DNA of 64,000 bases, taken from positions 33,627,668-33,691,667 of the forward strand of contig NC_092569.1 in NCBI RefSeq assembly GCF_037975245.1. The letters run 5' to 3'. The translations under genes and the position numbers were made by a program. Below, one piece after another: positions 27,361-40,489 of this stretch; the stretch's first letter is position 1, and each line of letters starts with the position of its first letter. The stretch comes from Apostichopus japonicus. Its lineage: Eukaryota; Echinodermata; Holothuroidea; Aspidochirotida; Stichopodidae. Below the pieces are notes generated by a model. It did not search any database. It was not told the DNA's origin and saw nothing but the letters and a program-made list of their open reading frames with translations.

Positions 27361-28309
27361 AAATTATTAACAATCCATTATCTCTTCAAATATTTATGGC
27401 AGAGCTGTAGTCGGGTCCAATTAGCCAGAGCCCGATCCAAGTCCGAGTCCATCTGGTCTGAGCCAAATACAAGACCCCTCAAGTCCGAGCCGACTCCAGA
27501 TACCAAAGATCACCTTTGGTAAAAATTCTTGAACTGTTATGATAATTATGCACCCAGGAGGAAATTTACCTCATGCTATAATTTTTTTCGGACCAGATAA
27601 GTGGCAGCAAGCTCTTCCTGGTTCATAAATGTTATACAACTACTGGGAGGGGAGACACCAAGGTCCTTCAATACTTTCAGTTACCCACTAAATGCTAACT
27701 AGACGCTCAATAATGCTTCCCACAATGGGGGTGTTGGGTCTAGCAAACCTTAAGTCTAGTGGACCCTCAATATAATGGGCATCCCTCTTGTTGGTACTGC
27801 ATGTGGTATCCTTTTGTTAGTGAAACTAAGAGTTTTATCCTAGTCATTACATTGAGGGATGCTCTTTATTAAACTCCCTTTCTTCACTGCATCGTATTGG
27901 TGGTCCATTATTTCAGCTGTAATGTTGCTAGTACTGTATTTGAGAATGCTTTTGTTAGTGAAACGAAGAGTTTAATGCTATCCATTACATTTAGGAGTTA
28001 ACTTTCTAAGTCTCTACCTTCTCAACATCATATCATAAATTATTAACAATCCATTATCTTTTTATATTTATGGCAGAGCTGTAGTCGAGTCCAATTAGCC
28101 AGAGTCTGAGCCAAGTCCGAGCCCACTTGGTATGAGCCAAATCCAAGACCCTTCAAGTCCGAGCCGACTCCATATATTCAAATATGATCACCTTTGGTAA
28201 AAATTCTTAAACTGTTATGATAATTATGCACCCAGGAGGAAATTTACCTCATGCTATAATTTTTTCGGACCAGATAAGTGGCAGCAAGCTTTTCCTGGTT
28301 CATAAATGT
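27361..28309. repeat. direct repeat pair, about 270 bp each, 670-bp period
   Basis: The copies at about 27,361-27,629 and 28,034-28,309 share ATTTATGGCAGAGCTGTAGT, CCAAGTCCGAG blocks, ATGCACCCAGGAGGAAATTT and CAGATAAGTGGCAGCAAGCT. The intervening DNA also has paired segments (TTTTGTTAGTGAAAC at about 27,815 and 27,950), which suggests a local 670-bp tandem duplication of a non-coding repeat. Confidence 0.8.
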
Positions 28310-31276
28310 TCAGCCCGGGCGCTCAACTTTCAAACCATGCAGGGAGAGACAAAATCATATTCAAACCACGACCACCGCCAGGTTAAAACGTGCTTGTGAG
28401 AACCCTGCTCTACTAAAAGTGATATTCTAGTTACATTTAGGATTGCTCATTAAGATTTTCAAATCATCATCATTGTCATGGTTGCTACTTTTTCTGATGT
28501 CATCATCATTTGTGAATTATTGTTATTGTTGCCATGTTACATTTGCCAGTATCAATTTTGCTTATTGGTCTCTCAAAATTGCAGAGTAGAAGGAAGAAAT
28601 GTTAGCTAATAGTTATTATACCATTTGTTCTTGGTCTCTAAATTGTTTACGCTGAGGTCAGTATGAACAGAAGTGTTTATAATAGTTTTTCTTTCTGTTA
28701 AAGTATTTTCTGAATCATTTCATTAATTTTATATTTATACTGGAATTTTCAGTAGGTGTTGGCTTCATTGAGGGTCAAAGGCTACTCAAGGTCAGTAGAG
28801 TAACATAGAGCATCTAACTCAACAAGGAAAAGTTGGTAGTCATATGTAGTGCATATAGGTTTCTGACATTGAGTACTATTCTATAAATTTGTACAGTATA
28901 GCAGAAGCCCATGTGAGATAACTAGATATCTGAAACTGAAAGCCCTGTTAACAGGATAGTTCAATATTGGAATGATGAATGGAAGTTTGTATGCAGGTTT
29001 GTCATGTGCTGAGTTCACGATAATGCTTTTAGCCAAGTCAAAGGTTATTTGAGGCCAATATAGGTAAAATCTGAAAACCTTCATGATCCCATACTATCTA
29101 GTATCTGACTAGTAGCTGCTTTAATAGCTGAATCTTAGGGCAATTAATATATTTATCAGAACAAGTAATGTACCTCAAAAGACTTCTTAAGCTCTTTTGA
29201 GCCCCATTCAATATTTCAGTGTATTAACTTCATCATTCTTTTAACAAATTTACTCCAAATTGCTAGTTTCATGTTCTGGCAATGAACCTTTGTCATATCA
29301 TGTTGCATGAGTGCTGTAACTGGTTTACAAGCTTGCAAAAGTCTCAAAAGGAGGATAGGGTGTTTGGATAAATAGTTCAAAATAATATTAACAAAATTGT
29401 ACCATATTTTGCTTTTCTTTTTTCCCATATGTTGCCACTGCTTGAATAAGACTAGTTGATAGGACTTTTTGTGAGCTCCACCTTTCACAACAAGGTACAA
29501 TAGACTTCAACTGCATCTTGTTGGCAACATCCTAGGAAAGTTTCAATAAACACAGATGTTTCTATAAATGAGAAATCTGATGAACATTCCAATACTGCGA
29601 GTCTTTATTGGACATTTCAGCAGGAGGCAATAACCAATTTTGCTATCGTTACATACTGTAGGTCCTTCATAAAATGCCACTTAAAGAACTATTTTACTTC
29701 CTTGGGAAGGTGAATTTTATTGTCAAATACAACATCTGTCAAATATTTAGTTTCCCAACCTGTCCAACTCCCCCACCCCTCCATTTATCCTGAGTAGTTT
29801 ACAGAAACTGGGAGAGAACATTTTTTGTGGGAAACAAGGTTAACTAATGTTGTTTGAGGTATTGAGCATTTATCTATATTTCCCTTTCGAATCTAGATAG
29901 GAGGAAGTAGCAAACAATGCAAGGAAAACATGAAGTTCAAGTGGATGCTTTAATTGCTTTTACCCAAAACATTGCTATATTCATTGATAAATATAATCCA
30001 CTTCAAATTCAGTACCGTTATACAACATGCAAAAGAGATATGATATTGATGTACTTTCTGAATTTAGACCATTGCAGGTGAACAAGTTTAACATTGGTTT
30101 TTAATTTGACTGTATGTAGAAAACACCGGTTACATTACGGTCGTGTAAATACATATTACTGCTAGGAGCTGTTTAACAAACAGTGAAAGAAAAATTTATT
30201 ACTTGACTATCAAGAGATTCGTAGAACTCCACTCCTTCAACAATATTTACAGTGGTGCAGACTTCAAAGCAGTGCAAGGGCAACAACTGCCTATCTCTTT
30301 AAGAAATTTCCAAGTGCTTTCATGTCTAGCATTTGCATATGTTCAAAAGAAAAATGACAAATTAAAAGATGTGGTCTTTTCAACATGTTAGCACATCTTC
30401 CCCCCCCTCTCTCCCCCATCAAAAAAGTATTGCATGTACAGCAGTAACACTTTTTGTACATGTGCAATATATGGGGCAGAGCCTTATTCATGACTTGACC
30501 AAGCCCATTATCCATTTGAATAGCACAAGTTATGTCAGTGGTATTCACATCAATGCCTCATAGAAAATGTGCCTCATGGTAAATTTTCTAGCTGATAGCA
30601 TGAATGTGAATGAGCTGAAGTTGTAGAAGTTGCTTTGTTTATATATTTCTGAAAGTAACATGAAATTTCATATTGATTTTTAATGAAAATATTTGCATTT
30701 ATCAGTAATAAACAGAAAGAAGACATAATGATTTCTGCTATAGTGTCTTATCTCTGCCTCTTATGTAAAAATTGTGTTCATTGGTTGGTCCTTGTACTTC
30801 GAACATATTACTCCCTAACTCAGCAAACCCATATTCGATCTGAAGATGCTAATTCAGACAGCTTACTGTTCTAGCAAGTTCTCGACCAATTATATTGATG
30901 AATTTGCATCTGGATGAATTTGCACTGGATGAATTTGAATCATGCCAACTATGTAAGGAGCTATTTCTGTAAACCTTGCAAGACTGGTCTATAGAGTTTC
31001 AGCTAATTTAATACAAAGCCTTGTAGAACCTGGGATGTGTTATCTAGAGATGGATATACAACGAATAAAGCTAAGAATTTAAGCCGATCGATAAAGAATT
31101 CAAATACTGTGTAATCCTATCCTACTTCAAAGGTGTACGTGGTCGAAAGGTTTCCTAGTAAAATTACTGGTCCTTTCAGATCTGCAACTTCATCTTGAGA
31201 ACTTCTTTTTGGTCACATAGTAGCTTGAAACAATTGAAAGTTGGAGACATTACTTTGAAGATATGTGCTTCGGCAC
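28310..31276. other. spacer, no recognised gene
   Basis: AT-rich sequence with scattered chance frames. Neither strand shows a recognisable domain or convincing splice-linked exons. Confidence 0.4.
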
Positions 31277-31284
31277 CATGTACC

Positions 31285-31842
31285 CAGTGGCGTAGCCAGA
31301 GGGAGGGGAGGGGAGGGGGGCTGGGCGACAGCCCCATGAAAGCTTGTCGCCCTCCCACTGGGATTTTGGGTGTCGAAAAAATTACATGTGCGAAAAATAT
31401 ATCATTCATTGGTCTGCATGGTATCGAATCTCCATGATGACCACTCATGAACGACCCTTTGACCGCGGACCGGCAGTAGGCTATAGTTGCTGAAAAACCT
31501 GACATGACATAGCGCATAGGCCGAGATATGTCATGATATTTCAAATCAACTTACCAGATTGTCTTTTTTCTTCTATTTCTCTAAACTATTTGATGACCAT
31601 ATCAAGACATGGGGATCTCAAAATAAAGGATGTTGTGAAACTTTAGAGCAGCTTACAAGGCCTGGGAAGTGTTATTTCCAACGATCTAGGAGGTCTTTAT
31701 AGCTGAAAATTTCCCGTACGCTGAGCGCCAACCCATGTTGGCACTCCACTCAGGTAGTAACAAGACGCCCTCCCAGGAATTGGTCAAGCCCCCCCCCCAA
31801 GCGCCCACCCCCTCCACTGGAACAATCCTGGCTACGTCACTG
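31285..31842. mobile_element. non-autonomous hAT element 1
   Basis: Terminal inverted repeats CAGTGGCGTAGCCAG (left) and CTGGCTACGTCACTG (right) enclose 558 bp. They are flanked by a perfect 8-bp target-site duplication CATGTACC at 31,277-31,284 and 31,843-31,850. An 8-bp duplication with CAGTG-type ends is the hallmark of the hAT superfamily. No transposase is encoded, and the long minus-strand frame inside is incidental. Confidence 0.92.
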
Positions 31843-32039
31843 CATGTACCACAGGTTTATCTGATATCAAAGTGAAAGCGGCTTTCCACAAGAATAAAGA
31901 AAGCATATCTACATTTTTGTGTAACACCTACACAACTCAATCCCACGCAAACAAGACTACCTACGTATAGTTTTCATTGAGGATTCCAATAATTCCTGCA
32001 ATTTCCTACCAATAACATATGGAAAGTCACTCCTGTTAT

Positions 32040-32415
32040 CGTGACGGAGCTAGGGGTATTGGTAAGAGGGGGTGAGAATGGTCTGTATGGGCGCTTTCGA
32101 CTTTATCTAAGCGGAGCGCCACCACAGGTTGGCGCAGAGCGTACAGAAATCTTTTGAGTAAAGATACTCCCTATATGGCCGGAAATGACCCTTTCCGGGC
32201 CTAGCTAATTTGCAGATAAACGAAGAATAAATAGGTTTCATCGCCAACAAAATGTGACAAATGTCAATAGGTAGATGAGAGCGCCATAAAAAAGTCAATA
32301 ATCGCGAATAAGTAAAAAAGTGATAAATAGCTAAAAAGGGCGCCAGCAGTCCATTTGAGTCCATTGGTGGGGGGGGGGGGCATCCGCCCCCTGACTGTAT
32401 TGACGCTCCGCCACT
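32040..32415. mobile_element. possible degraded hAT-like MITE
   Basis: The left side has GTGACGGAGCTAGG and the right side has the inverted GACGCTCCGCCACTG, both resembling hAT element ends. No target-site duplication could be matched, and the left terminus seems to have lost bases. A G homopolymer lies near 32,367. Confidence 0.4.
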
Positions 32416-33859
32416 GTTGGGAGCTCAGTGTAGGAAGAGAAGGGGGGAGAGGGCGGTACTTTTTAACGGTTTGGGTGAGCGTCTGCAATGATTCGTAATG
32501 ACATGTTAACTCAAGCGTTCAACATGCTCAAATAAAAAGAATGAATGAGGAGGAATTCATATCACTTTTCAATCATTTTTTGACACAAATTGAGCGAATT
32601 GATCGCTAGTAATCTTGAAATTAGTTTTATCACGGTCGTTGTCATGTTTTTCATATGTACCTTTCTCATATAAAAGAATTCTGTACGTAATGTTATCAGA
32701 AATACTTTTAAAATGACACCAAAGAGATTAATTTTTTTTTTCGAATTTGTTAATAATATTGTCTTTTAAGAGACACCGTAGACACGTTGCTCGGTTGGGT
32801 TTACTGCAATAGTGGCAAATGGAGACCAATATCCGCACTTAGTGGACCTAATGTTATAGTCGTGCATTGACCTTGAACAGAGGGGCCTACCGTGAAAACG
32901 TACGGAAAATTCATCCTTTTATATTTCAGGGAGACAATTCCACTGGATACAATAATACGACTCAAAAGTCCATAGATGTGGTCATCATAACAATCACAAT
33001 AAAAGATATGTTGAAAAGCAGATTAAAGATATGATGGAAACTCAAATGTGGACCAAAAAACGATGTCCCTACGGATGCCGTTTAGTGACATTTACATAAT
33101 TTGTGTGTAGTAGGTTCCGTAGCTCTTTTGTGGAAAAACTTTGTTATATGTGCAGGCTTCTAGGATGACAAGATCAATGAATGCATTAATTCGATTGTGG
33201 ATACTCAGTGTGCTTTGCACCTCTGATACATCTTATCATCACTAAGAAAAGATGTTTAAATCTCTAAAAGGATATAGTAGTTGGGTCTGAAGAAAAGCAT
33301 AGTCTTCAAATAAAAAAAGGGCAAAGAACAGCAGTTCAGGACTTCATTCAGGAATGCTCACGACAACCACCAGCATATCTCATTGTGTTCATGTGATGAA
33401 TAACCTTCGAGAGTTACTACAAACAATGCACTAGTTTCTAAAGTATGCAAACTAAATTTCATCCCTGATAGTCAAAGAGTTCTTGCAAGTCGAGTTTGAC
33501 ATGCAAATGTGCCAAATAGGTTTGAAGTTTTGGTTTACATCACTTGAACTTTACTTATATCACCATAAATCAAAGCAACACAAACATTATGCATTTGTAC
33601 TATGCCTACTAATCCATTTCATCAGACCTATCGTCAAGGAAGTGTTTTTGGCACAGAGCCCATGAAAAGATATTTCAGTAATTATATTCCTTTGTTTAGG
33701 ATACAATAACTTATGGAATAAGATTATGTGAGAAATATCAATTTTAATAAATTTGATTTGTTTATTTTTTTACATCTGAATTAAATTTCTCACTCAGAGT
33801 AAATTATATACTTTTGAGAGAGCTTGAGTTACAATCATAGCACAACTTGATATACTCAC
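32416..33859. other. spacer after the last KDZ exon found
   Basis: The minus strand was read for the remaining KDZ transposase exons (a YDIAC-type motif, a His-rich/Cys motif and the acidic C-terminal block), and none was recognised. This region may be the last intron or the truncated end of the element. Confidence 0.4.
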
Positions 33860-33996
33860 CGTTCACCATGGCGCATGCTTAAGAAAAGGCGAGGAATACC
33901 ATGTCTACATGCACAGCCGAATACACCCTTTGATGACAAGTTTGCGGATTTGTTCTTTGAGCGAATTGTATTGGCTGCCTGGAAGTTGCTACAATC
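33860..33996 (-). CDS. KDZ-like gene exon 6 (CRHG motif)
   Basis: 137 nt, phase 0 to phase 2. Encodes DCSNFQAANTIRSKN and GVFGCACRHGIPRLFLSM, then RHGE and donor ACG/GTGAGT. The GVFG..CRHG.P pattern matches KDZ proteins. It is the last exon found. Confidence 0.85.
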
Positions 33997-36900
33997 CTAG
34001 AGATATGACACAAAATACAACACAATGTACATCAAAGGAGATTGCACATTTCAAATGTGGCTAAAATGAATGTACTTGAATAATGTCTCAAGAAGTTCAA
34101 TATTTTTGAAACAACTGAAAACAAGAGAACACAAAAGAGGATAGACTCGAGTGCACCAGCTGTGCAAAACTGAGAGACATACTTGTTACGTAGATTGCAA
34201 GTGTAGGAATGCAAAGATAACAATTATAGCCATTTGAGGGCAATAACTCCGTTTAGTTAGATAAACACCCCCCCCCCCCCCCTCCTTTTGTCAGAAATGA
34301 TTTGGTTGCCTGCAAAAGCTGTACCATTTGAGCTGATCAGAGTTGCAGATATATGGTAGATTTCAGATGAGAGAATTTTATGTATATTTTTTCTTCAATG
34401 AATACAAATAATGTGTTTCAACAACAGAAAAGCTCAAACTTCTCGTTTTGGACACAAAAAAAAAACCCAGACCTGAGTTAGGTCAGGAAGACAAATATTA
34501 TTGTTTAAGAATGTGAGCTTATCATTGGATACTACATCATTAACTGATCATAAGTATCTGAACTTTGAACTAGGCAAAAAGAAAATACTTGAACTTTCAA
34601 AGTCTTTGTTTTCCAAGTGTGTAAGTCTCCTACCATAGTGTCTTCTTTGTTCACTTCATCAGATTGGTAGCTGTCTACAAAAGAATTAACTTCTTTATCA
34701 TCAAGGAAGTACCTTGTAGAATGCTTCGGTGGCTGTGAACTTGTACCTGAGTTGCTTTTTCTGCCAAGACCAAAATTGGCATCAAAACTGACAAAAATGT
34801 TCCCCTCTTCCTATTAGGGGAGTAGAAAAAAGTAAAAAGAAAGATTACCATAAACTGTAAATGAAATTGACACATGTCATTCTGCATGTAAATAGTGATG
34901 GGATCAACATAAAACCACATGTTTACAGACACAAACCTCTTGATAAAGATGGCAAGACAAACAAGATTGAAGAGGGATTATGTATTGGCGTTAATCCACG
35001 CTATTCTGTCCTCTCAAGGGACTTGATATAAATATTACTATCTGCTTATAATATTTTCAGGATTCCACTTGTTAAGTGTGCAAACAAAGCATCATTTAAA
35101 TTTGGAGAGAGTGCAACAAATCTACTTTTCATGCTTGATTTAAAATGAAATGGTCCGTGTATGTTTATTCCAACACTGTAACTTCATATGCTTTCATGGT
35201 AATATATTATTTCTTGTTACTTTTTTAATATTAGCAATCAAGGCAAAAATTAAAGCAACATTTTGCATTTGTTGCCATTTTCCACTTTTTTGACATGTCC
35301 ATTGAGGTTTTTACATATATCACTCACAAAACAGCAAACTAAGATATTAGCCAAGTTTTTCCCTGCAAGCAGCATTAATTGGCGAGTAATTAAGGACATT
35401 TGCAGATAATGATAAAAGTGTATAACGACAAAATCCACATTTAAAATTAATCGCATGCAGTTCCCCCAAAACCCTGCTAGTTTGAATTGAACCAATCAGA
35501 GATGCAGGTTTAGTTATGAGCCGTTGCTAAAAAATAGATTCAAACGTTGCATTGGTACAACCAGGGAGTTGTTATGGAACTCCCTGGTACAATTGCCCAA
35601 CGGAAAAAATCTGTGAGAAATCAAAGTTGAAAGTTGTAAATTTTTTGACTTTCTATGCCACCATTTGAAGTAAGATTTGAATAGATAAGCTATTTATGTA
35701 TGTCGTTATTGCATCGTGGAGTCAATGAGGTTGAGAAAGTTCATAGAAAAGGACGCAAAATGCTGCTTTAAGACACCCTGTGATATGTTAAGAAGTATTC
35801 TCCAATGTGTGATGGACAATTAGTGATGGACTTCAGCATTGGTTCTCCTGGTGTCAGCATGAAATATCTTTGAATGAGCTGTCACAAATATTTAGAGCAT
35901 GCAATAAATATTCCAACTAAAAATTCCACTGTAGAGACAATGAAATTTGCACTACAGGAGCATTCTATGCAATAATCATAACTACAAACTTTATAGAAAA
36001 GCAGAATACCCTAACAATTTTATTTTTTTGAGCTGTAGCAAATTTATAGCTACATTTTTGCCCAAAATTGACAGCTGAGAATCCAATAATTTATAGAAAA
36101 CAGGGGGGGGGGGTGAGCAAGTGAATCCTCAAGATACAAAATGATGCAAAATGTTTAATATTAAAGTACTTAAATATTTGCAAACATTTCTTTGTATTCC
36201 TATTCTTAGATCAGGAACGGCATCGTCATCCCCTGTGCTGCCAATGATTGAAGGATTCCTGTAATGCTATTATAACTTACCAGTTGCAAACCTTTGTATA
36301 AATTGAATGCAAGTGTTAAGTAATTTATATGATTAAATTTAGGTTTCACGTTACCTTTGGACAAGCGGGACAAGATGTTCCATCATCTATATCAAGACCC
36401 TCTCCTTGTAGGTGGCTGATCAAAAAGTAAAAGTGACGGAATTCCTCAAAGGTCTCATCTGTTAAGGTGCGATACAGGTAGGATATCTGAAAATTCCAAA
36501 TGTTAGTCGGATACAATTTTTGCTTGTAAATGAAGATATAGGAGATGTGCTAACTTAATGACTGTAAAGCAAGCAGCACATACCTGTTGGTCAAAAAACT
36601 CCTACATCAATGCCTGCATGTTAGATACCAGAATATCCATGAAAATCAAAGCTAAGATATGTATTTCCTTTTGGCTGTTTAAACTGTGTAAAAAACAACT
36701 TTTTATTTAAAAAGCGAGCCATCTTAAGTATTAAATAAGACATTTGTGAGATGCGGTGGAGTGCCCTATGTGTGCTCAACTTCAAATGGTTACTCACTGA
36801 TAAAACAATATCGTATTGTTTCCTGTGAACATCAATGTGCAGTCAGTATTACGACATGTTAAATTCTGATTCTATTACCTGAAATTCTTACCAACAATTT

Positions 36901-39900
36901 TTTTTCAAGACCCACATCTAGGGGGATCCAACAAGCTGCAAAGTTAACTTGACACTCACATCGTTATCTGCTATTCCATGTAGCCACTTCAATGATTGGC
37001 ATATAGACTTAAGAGAAGATTGGGTCTCCAGTAGAAATGTTGCAATCCATTTTAGCAAGCAGATACTTATTGCACAAGTTGGATTCCTCGGACTGGATGG
37101 CCAATAACCACATCTCACAAGACTCTCTGTATCATTTGTGCAATGGCAAAAAGTCACTTGAATAGAAAAAGCCATTCCTGCAATGGTTAAAGGGAAAAGG
37201 GAGGCATGCTTAAAGGCATTGAAGACTCGTGCACAAAGAAACATCTCATGCCGGTCATCTGACCTAGTTTCGAATGAAGTGTAACAGAAGCGTTTTACGC
37301 ACCACCATCAATCCCAGAAAATACACACACAGTTTGCTACCGTAGGTACTGTAATTAGACACTTGTGCACAGTCTTTACATGCAGCTACAGTCAATACCC
37401 ACAACACAGTGTACATAGCAGCGATGGACATCTCAGGGCTAGATTAAAGATAACAAGGTATCACGTTTCATTACTGTCTGCATTTTGTAGCGGCACGAAA
37501 AAAAATTCACTTGCAAGCAACAGAAAGTTTACTTTTCCAGATGGCAGCGGTTTCAGGCGTGTCTTCAATGCCTTTAATCAACAGATCACCAAACCCTTGT
37601 GTTTGATATCTATTAGGTTTCCTTAATGCAGGGGAGAGCGATGAAGGCAAAATCATACCAAGTAATTATCGTGGTTCCCTTTCTTGAGAAATTGTAATGA
37701 CTTATGGCATTATTATTAAAGGCTGCATAAGAAAATCATCAATTTCAATCGACAGTGAATTCTGATTCCAATACACAAGAGCAAAGAGGCACATATAGAT
37801 TACAACTAGGCCTATACACACTGAAGAGGAGACTCAACAAACACGAAGGAGATCACAATGGTTATAGTTTCTTTGCAATCTTCAAATAGAGAATAATTTC
37901 ATAGTTTGTTTGCTTCTGAGGAAAAATTTATACAAAAGCTCAACCTTTTTATCCTGAATATATCTAAGCTAACCCCTTATTAATAGAAACAATTTTATGT
38001 GTATAGCATGTGTATATAATCCCATGCAGTATCATCATACCCATTTTAGAGAAATTCTGGTTGCCACATTTTTGCAACTACTGTACACTTCAACATATGT
38101 GACCAAATGTAGTAGGGCGTGGTTAATATGGAGAATCATTGCAATAAATCCACCCGCAAAGTATGATGATAATGAATTACTCCCTCGTGTGGTTATCCCA
38201 CACAATAAAGAGTCACAAACCCATATCCGTACATCACAATAATGCAACATGGCATTATCAGTTGAATGGCACAAAGAAGCATATCACAGCATGGTATTAA
38301 ACAGTGTATGTATTCCACTATGGGGTGTAATTCTTACCATGTTTGTCAAATAACCTCATTGACTTCAAATATTTCTTGTTACAACTGTGTTGTGAGGCAT
38401 TGAGCTCTCTGCAGAAGTTAAAAGTTGAGCGGTATCCATTCTGTGAGCATTAAACATAAAAAGCAAAAAGATAGTGTTATGCTCATCACTTACGGTAAAG
38501 GTCAAAAAAAGTTTGGTCAAATAAAAGCAATTTTCATTTCTTGAAGATTTTCATAATACTGTGCAGCAGGGTCCTTTTTAATCTCTCCAGAAGGTAGTTT
38601 TAATAAAGAATCTTGAAAATTTGTGTACTACCCCTACTTTGAAGAATGCCAAAATATCTCATTGTATTACAAGGGTGGTGTAGAAAGTTTATGATGCTCC
38701 ATATGTGCAACATTCCTTGTAAATGGTTTTTTGATGTTGGGGGGGGGGGGGTGCAGATGGGAGGTGTCTTGAGCAAGAGAGGTTGCCTTGCACAGACTGT
38801 TGCATTAAATAACATGTCTTTTTATTATCTTGGATCTTAGAGTAATGTCTCTGTCTGCCATGCTCATTATACTTTTTTATCGGAATATAGGGCACCAGAT
38901 TTGTAGGCCCCAAAGCAGACTCCATGAAAAATGGTGTACCAGGTGTGGGTGTCATATATATTCCTCTTCCTGTACATGATATTACATTAATAGGTTGGAT
39001 ATCATTGAAATTAATCTACAGGCAGCCTTCTACGAGACTTGCATGCATTGAAGTAGGTTACACTAAACTTTTTCTGTTTAAATTAACACAGTTAGTCACT
39101 ATTTATCCAAATTTACCAGAAATGATCAACCATTAGCGAATAGGTCTCTTCAATGCCCCTCTACCGACCCCTTCCCTGCATGTTATTGTGTTACATACAG
39201 CTCAGCCTAGTAGAGTACAGGGTGGTAACAATTAAGGTTATGATCGAAACAAGCATGAAAATCAATTGTCCTAACCTGCAGTTTAATCTAAGTAGGAACT
39301 TCACAGAACTTCATAGTTTTTTACACAGTATGACAAAATGTGTTACATTCATAATTCATAAAAGATAATATTGTAATAGGTGCATGAGAATCAGAATTTG
39401 TAGCTTCATTGAGTGTACTGTTTTAATTCATCCATGCCACTACCCATTACAGTACCCTAGAAATGTAACCATGCAAGAACACTAGAAATTGGCATATACT
39501 GTAAGTTCCTATTCAGAAACCAAAAGCTAGGAGGAACTACTGTTAGTGAAAGCCGTAATTTCCATACAGTAAATCCCACCTTGGGATCATTCAGTAGAAG
39601 CTACCAAAAGAAATCATGAGTAACCATTTTGGAATTTGAAATAATGATAACCCGTACTTGACAGGACATACAGTACATGTGCAAGTACTGTACTTACATA
39701 TCACAGCGCACAGACCCAAAAAAAAAACTACTTGATTGTGATCCAATTTCAGGAATTGGCATCGCAGTGCCAATCCCTAAACATGGCGCTAAAGAACAAA
39801 GCCACATATTCTCATTATTTTTTTTTTACTTTGTGTGAATATAATATATAATTGGTTTTGAAGTTATTTGTGTGTAGTTTGGTAATCTTCAACTAGAGCA

Positions 39901-40489
39901 TTGGCTACCTCAATCTGGACGGGCTGGTGTAAAATATGCTCTCTGAACACACAAAAATGGCTTTTACCTTAAACTGTACTAAATGATGGAACTGTACATT
40001 CTCTCTGTGACTTTCTACCGCACACTCCCCGCAGAAGATAGGTCTTGAGGTGCAGTCTTCACACATTACTGGTTCTGAAATTACAGTGTTGCAGGAATCA
40101 CACATGTTGGAGCTTGGGGCAACTGACTCAATGAATGCCTTGGTAAGCTTGGAACGAAGTGCCTGCCAAGCATTTGCAGCTTCTCTCTTCCTGTTTCTCC
40201 AGCCATCAGATGATTGTGATGATGATGCTGACAGAGAACGAATACTGAGTTCTCCTGTGAGAGGGCTTGGATCACCTTGATGGAGCTCCTCAGTAGCATC
40301 TGGATATGGGTATGTCTCCCCAGCAAATAAACTGCTCTCAGGGTATGTCCTAGTCAAAGGGCCACTCCTCTCCATCTGTTGACTACATCTTGTGTACTCA
40401 AATGGGGACCTCGTCTGGGTCAGGTCGTCGTTTACCTTTGTATGGAAAAACTTTAATTTTTGTTTTTTCATTGGTGGCTTCGGAGGCAT
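33860..40489 (-). CDS. KDZ transposase-like gene, six 5' exons (3' end not found)
   Basis: Minus-strand exons at 40,489-39,968, 38,440-38,338, 37,177-36,960, 36,486-36,355, 34,810-34,634 and 33,996-33,860 join in compatible phases (0, 1, 0, 0, 0, 2) with GT-AG introns and no stop. They give 429 codons plus two bases. Exon 1 has a basic start, a Ser-rich stretch and a Cys cluster (CDSCNTVI, CEDCTSRPIFCGECAVES, then HH). Later exons carry LFDKHG/MAFSIQVTFCHC, GYWPSSPRNPTCA, SCPACPK, VSFDANFGL, TRYFLDDKEVNSFV and GVFGCACRHGIP. These fit the order seen in Kyakuja-Dileera-Zisupton transposases with CxC-type clusters. A host-domesticated gene or a transposon copy truncated at its 3' end are both possible. 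An acceptor just upstream of the ATG (TTTTCACAG) suggests a non-coding first exon. Confidence 0.82.
34634..34810 (-). CDS. KDZ-like gene exon 5 (DANFGL motif)
   Basis: 177 nt, phase 0 at both ends. Encodes FVSFDANFGLGRKSNSGTS, then HSTRYFLDDKEVNSFVDSY. The D.NF.L.R block is the family's conserved core acidic motif. Confidence 0.85.
36355..36486 (-). CDS. KDZ-like gene exon 4 (CPACP motif)
   Basis: 132 nt, phase 0 at both ends. Encodes EEFRHFYFLISHLQGE and the SCPACPK motif, followed by donor AAG/GTAACG. Confidence 0.82.
36960..37177 (-). CDS. KDZ-like gene exon 3
   Basis: 218 nt, acceptor AACCATTGCAG and donor GAT/GTGAGT. Encodes MAFSIQVTFCHCTND followed by LVRCGYWPSSPRNPTCA and SICQSLKWL. 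The FC.C and G.WPSSP..P..A pattern is characteristic of KDZ transposases. Confidence 0.82.
38338..38440 (-). CDS. KDZ-like gene exon 2
   Basis: 103 nt with acceptor GCTCACAG/AATGG and donor CATG/GTAAGA. It begins in phase 0 (NGYRSTFNFCRELN), ends LFDKH plus one base, and restores a Gly codon with exon 3. It was recognised by phase continuity and the family's L.LFD.HG pattern. Confidence 0.72.
39968..40489 (-). CDS. KDZ-like gene exon 1 (N-terminus and Cys cluster)
   Basis: 174 codons from ATG (MPPKPPMKKQK) to HHLVQFK, with an AAG/GTAAAA donor. Cys and His spacing C-x2-C-x8-C-x2-C-x7-C-x2-C then paired His suggests a zinc-binding treble of the CxC type that accompanies KDZ transposases. A longer frame reading past the donor is an intron read-through. 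Confidence 0.8.

Noticed and set aside
31176-31544. 122-codon minus-strand frame
   Set aside because: It lies mostly inside the non-autonomous hAT element and resembles no protein family.
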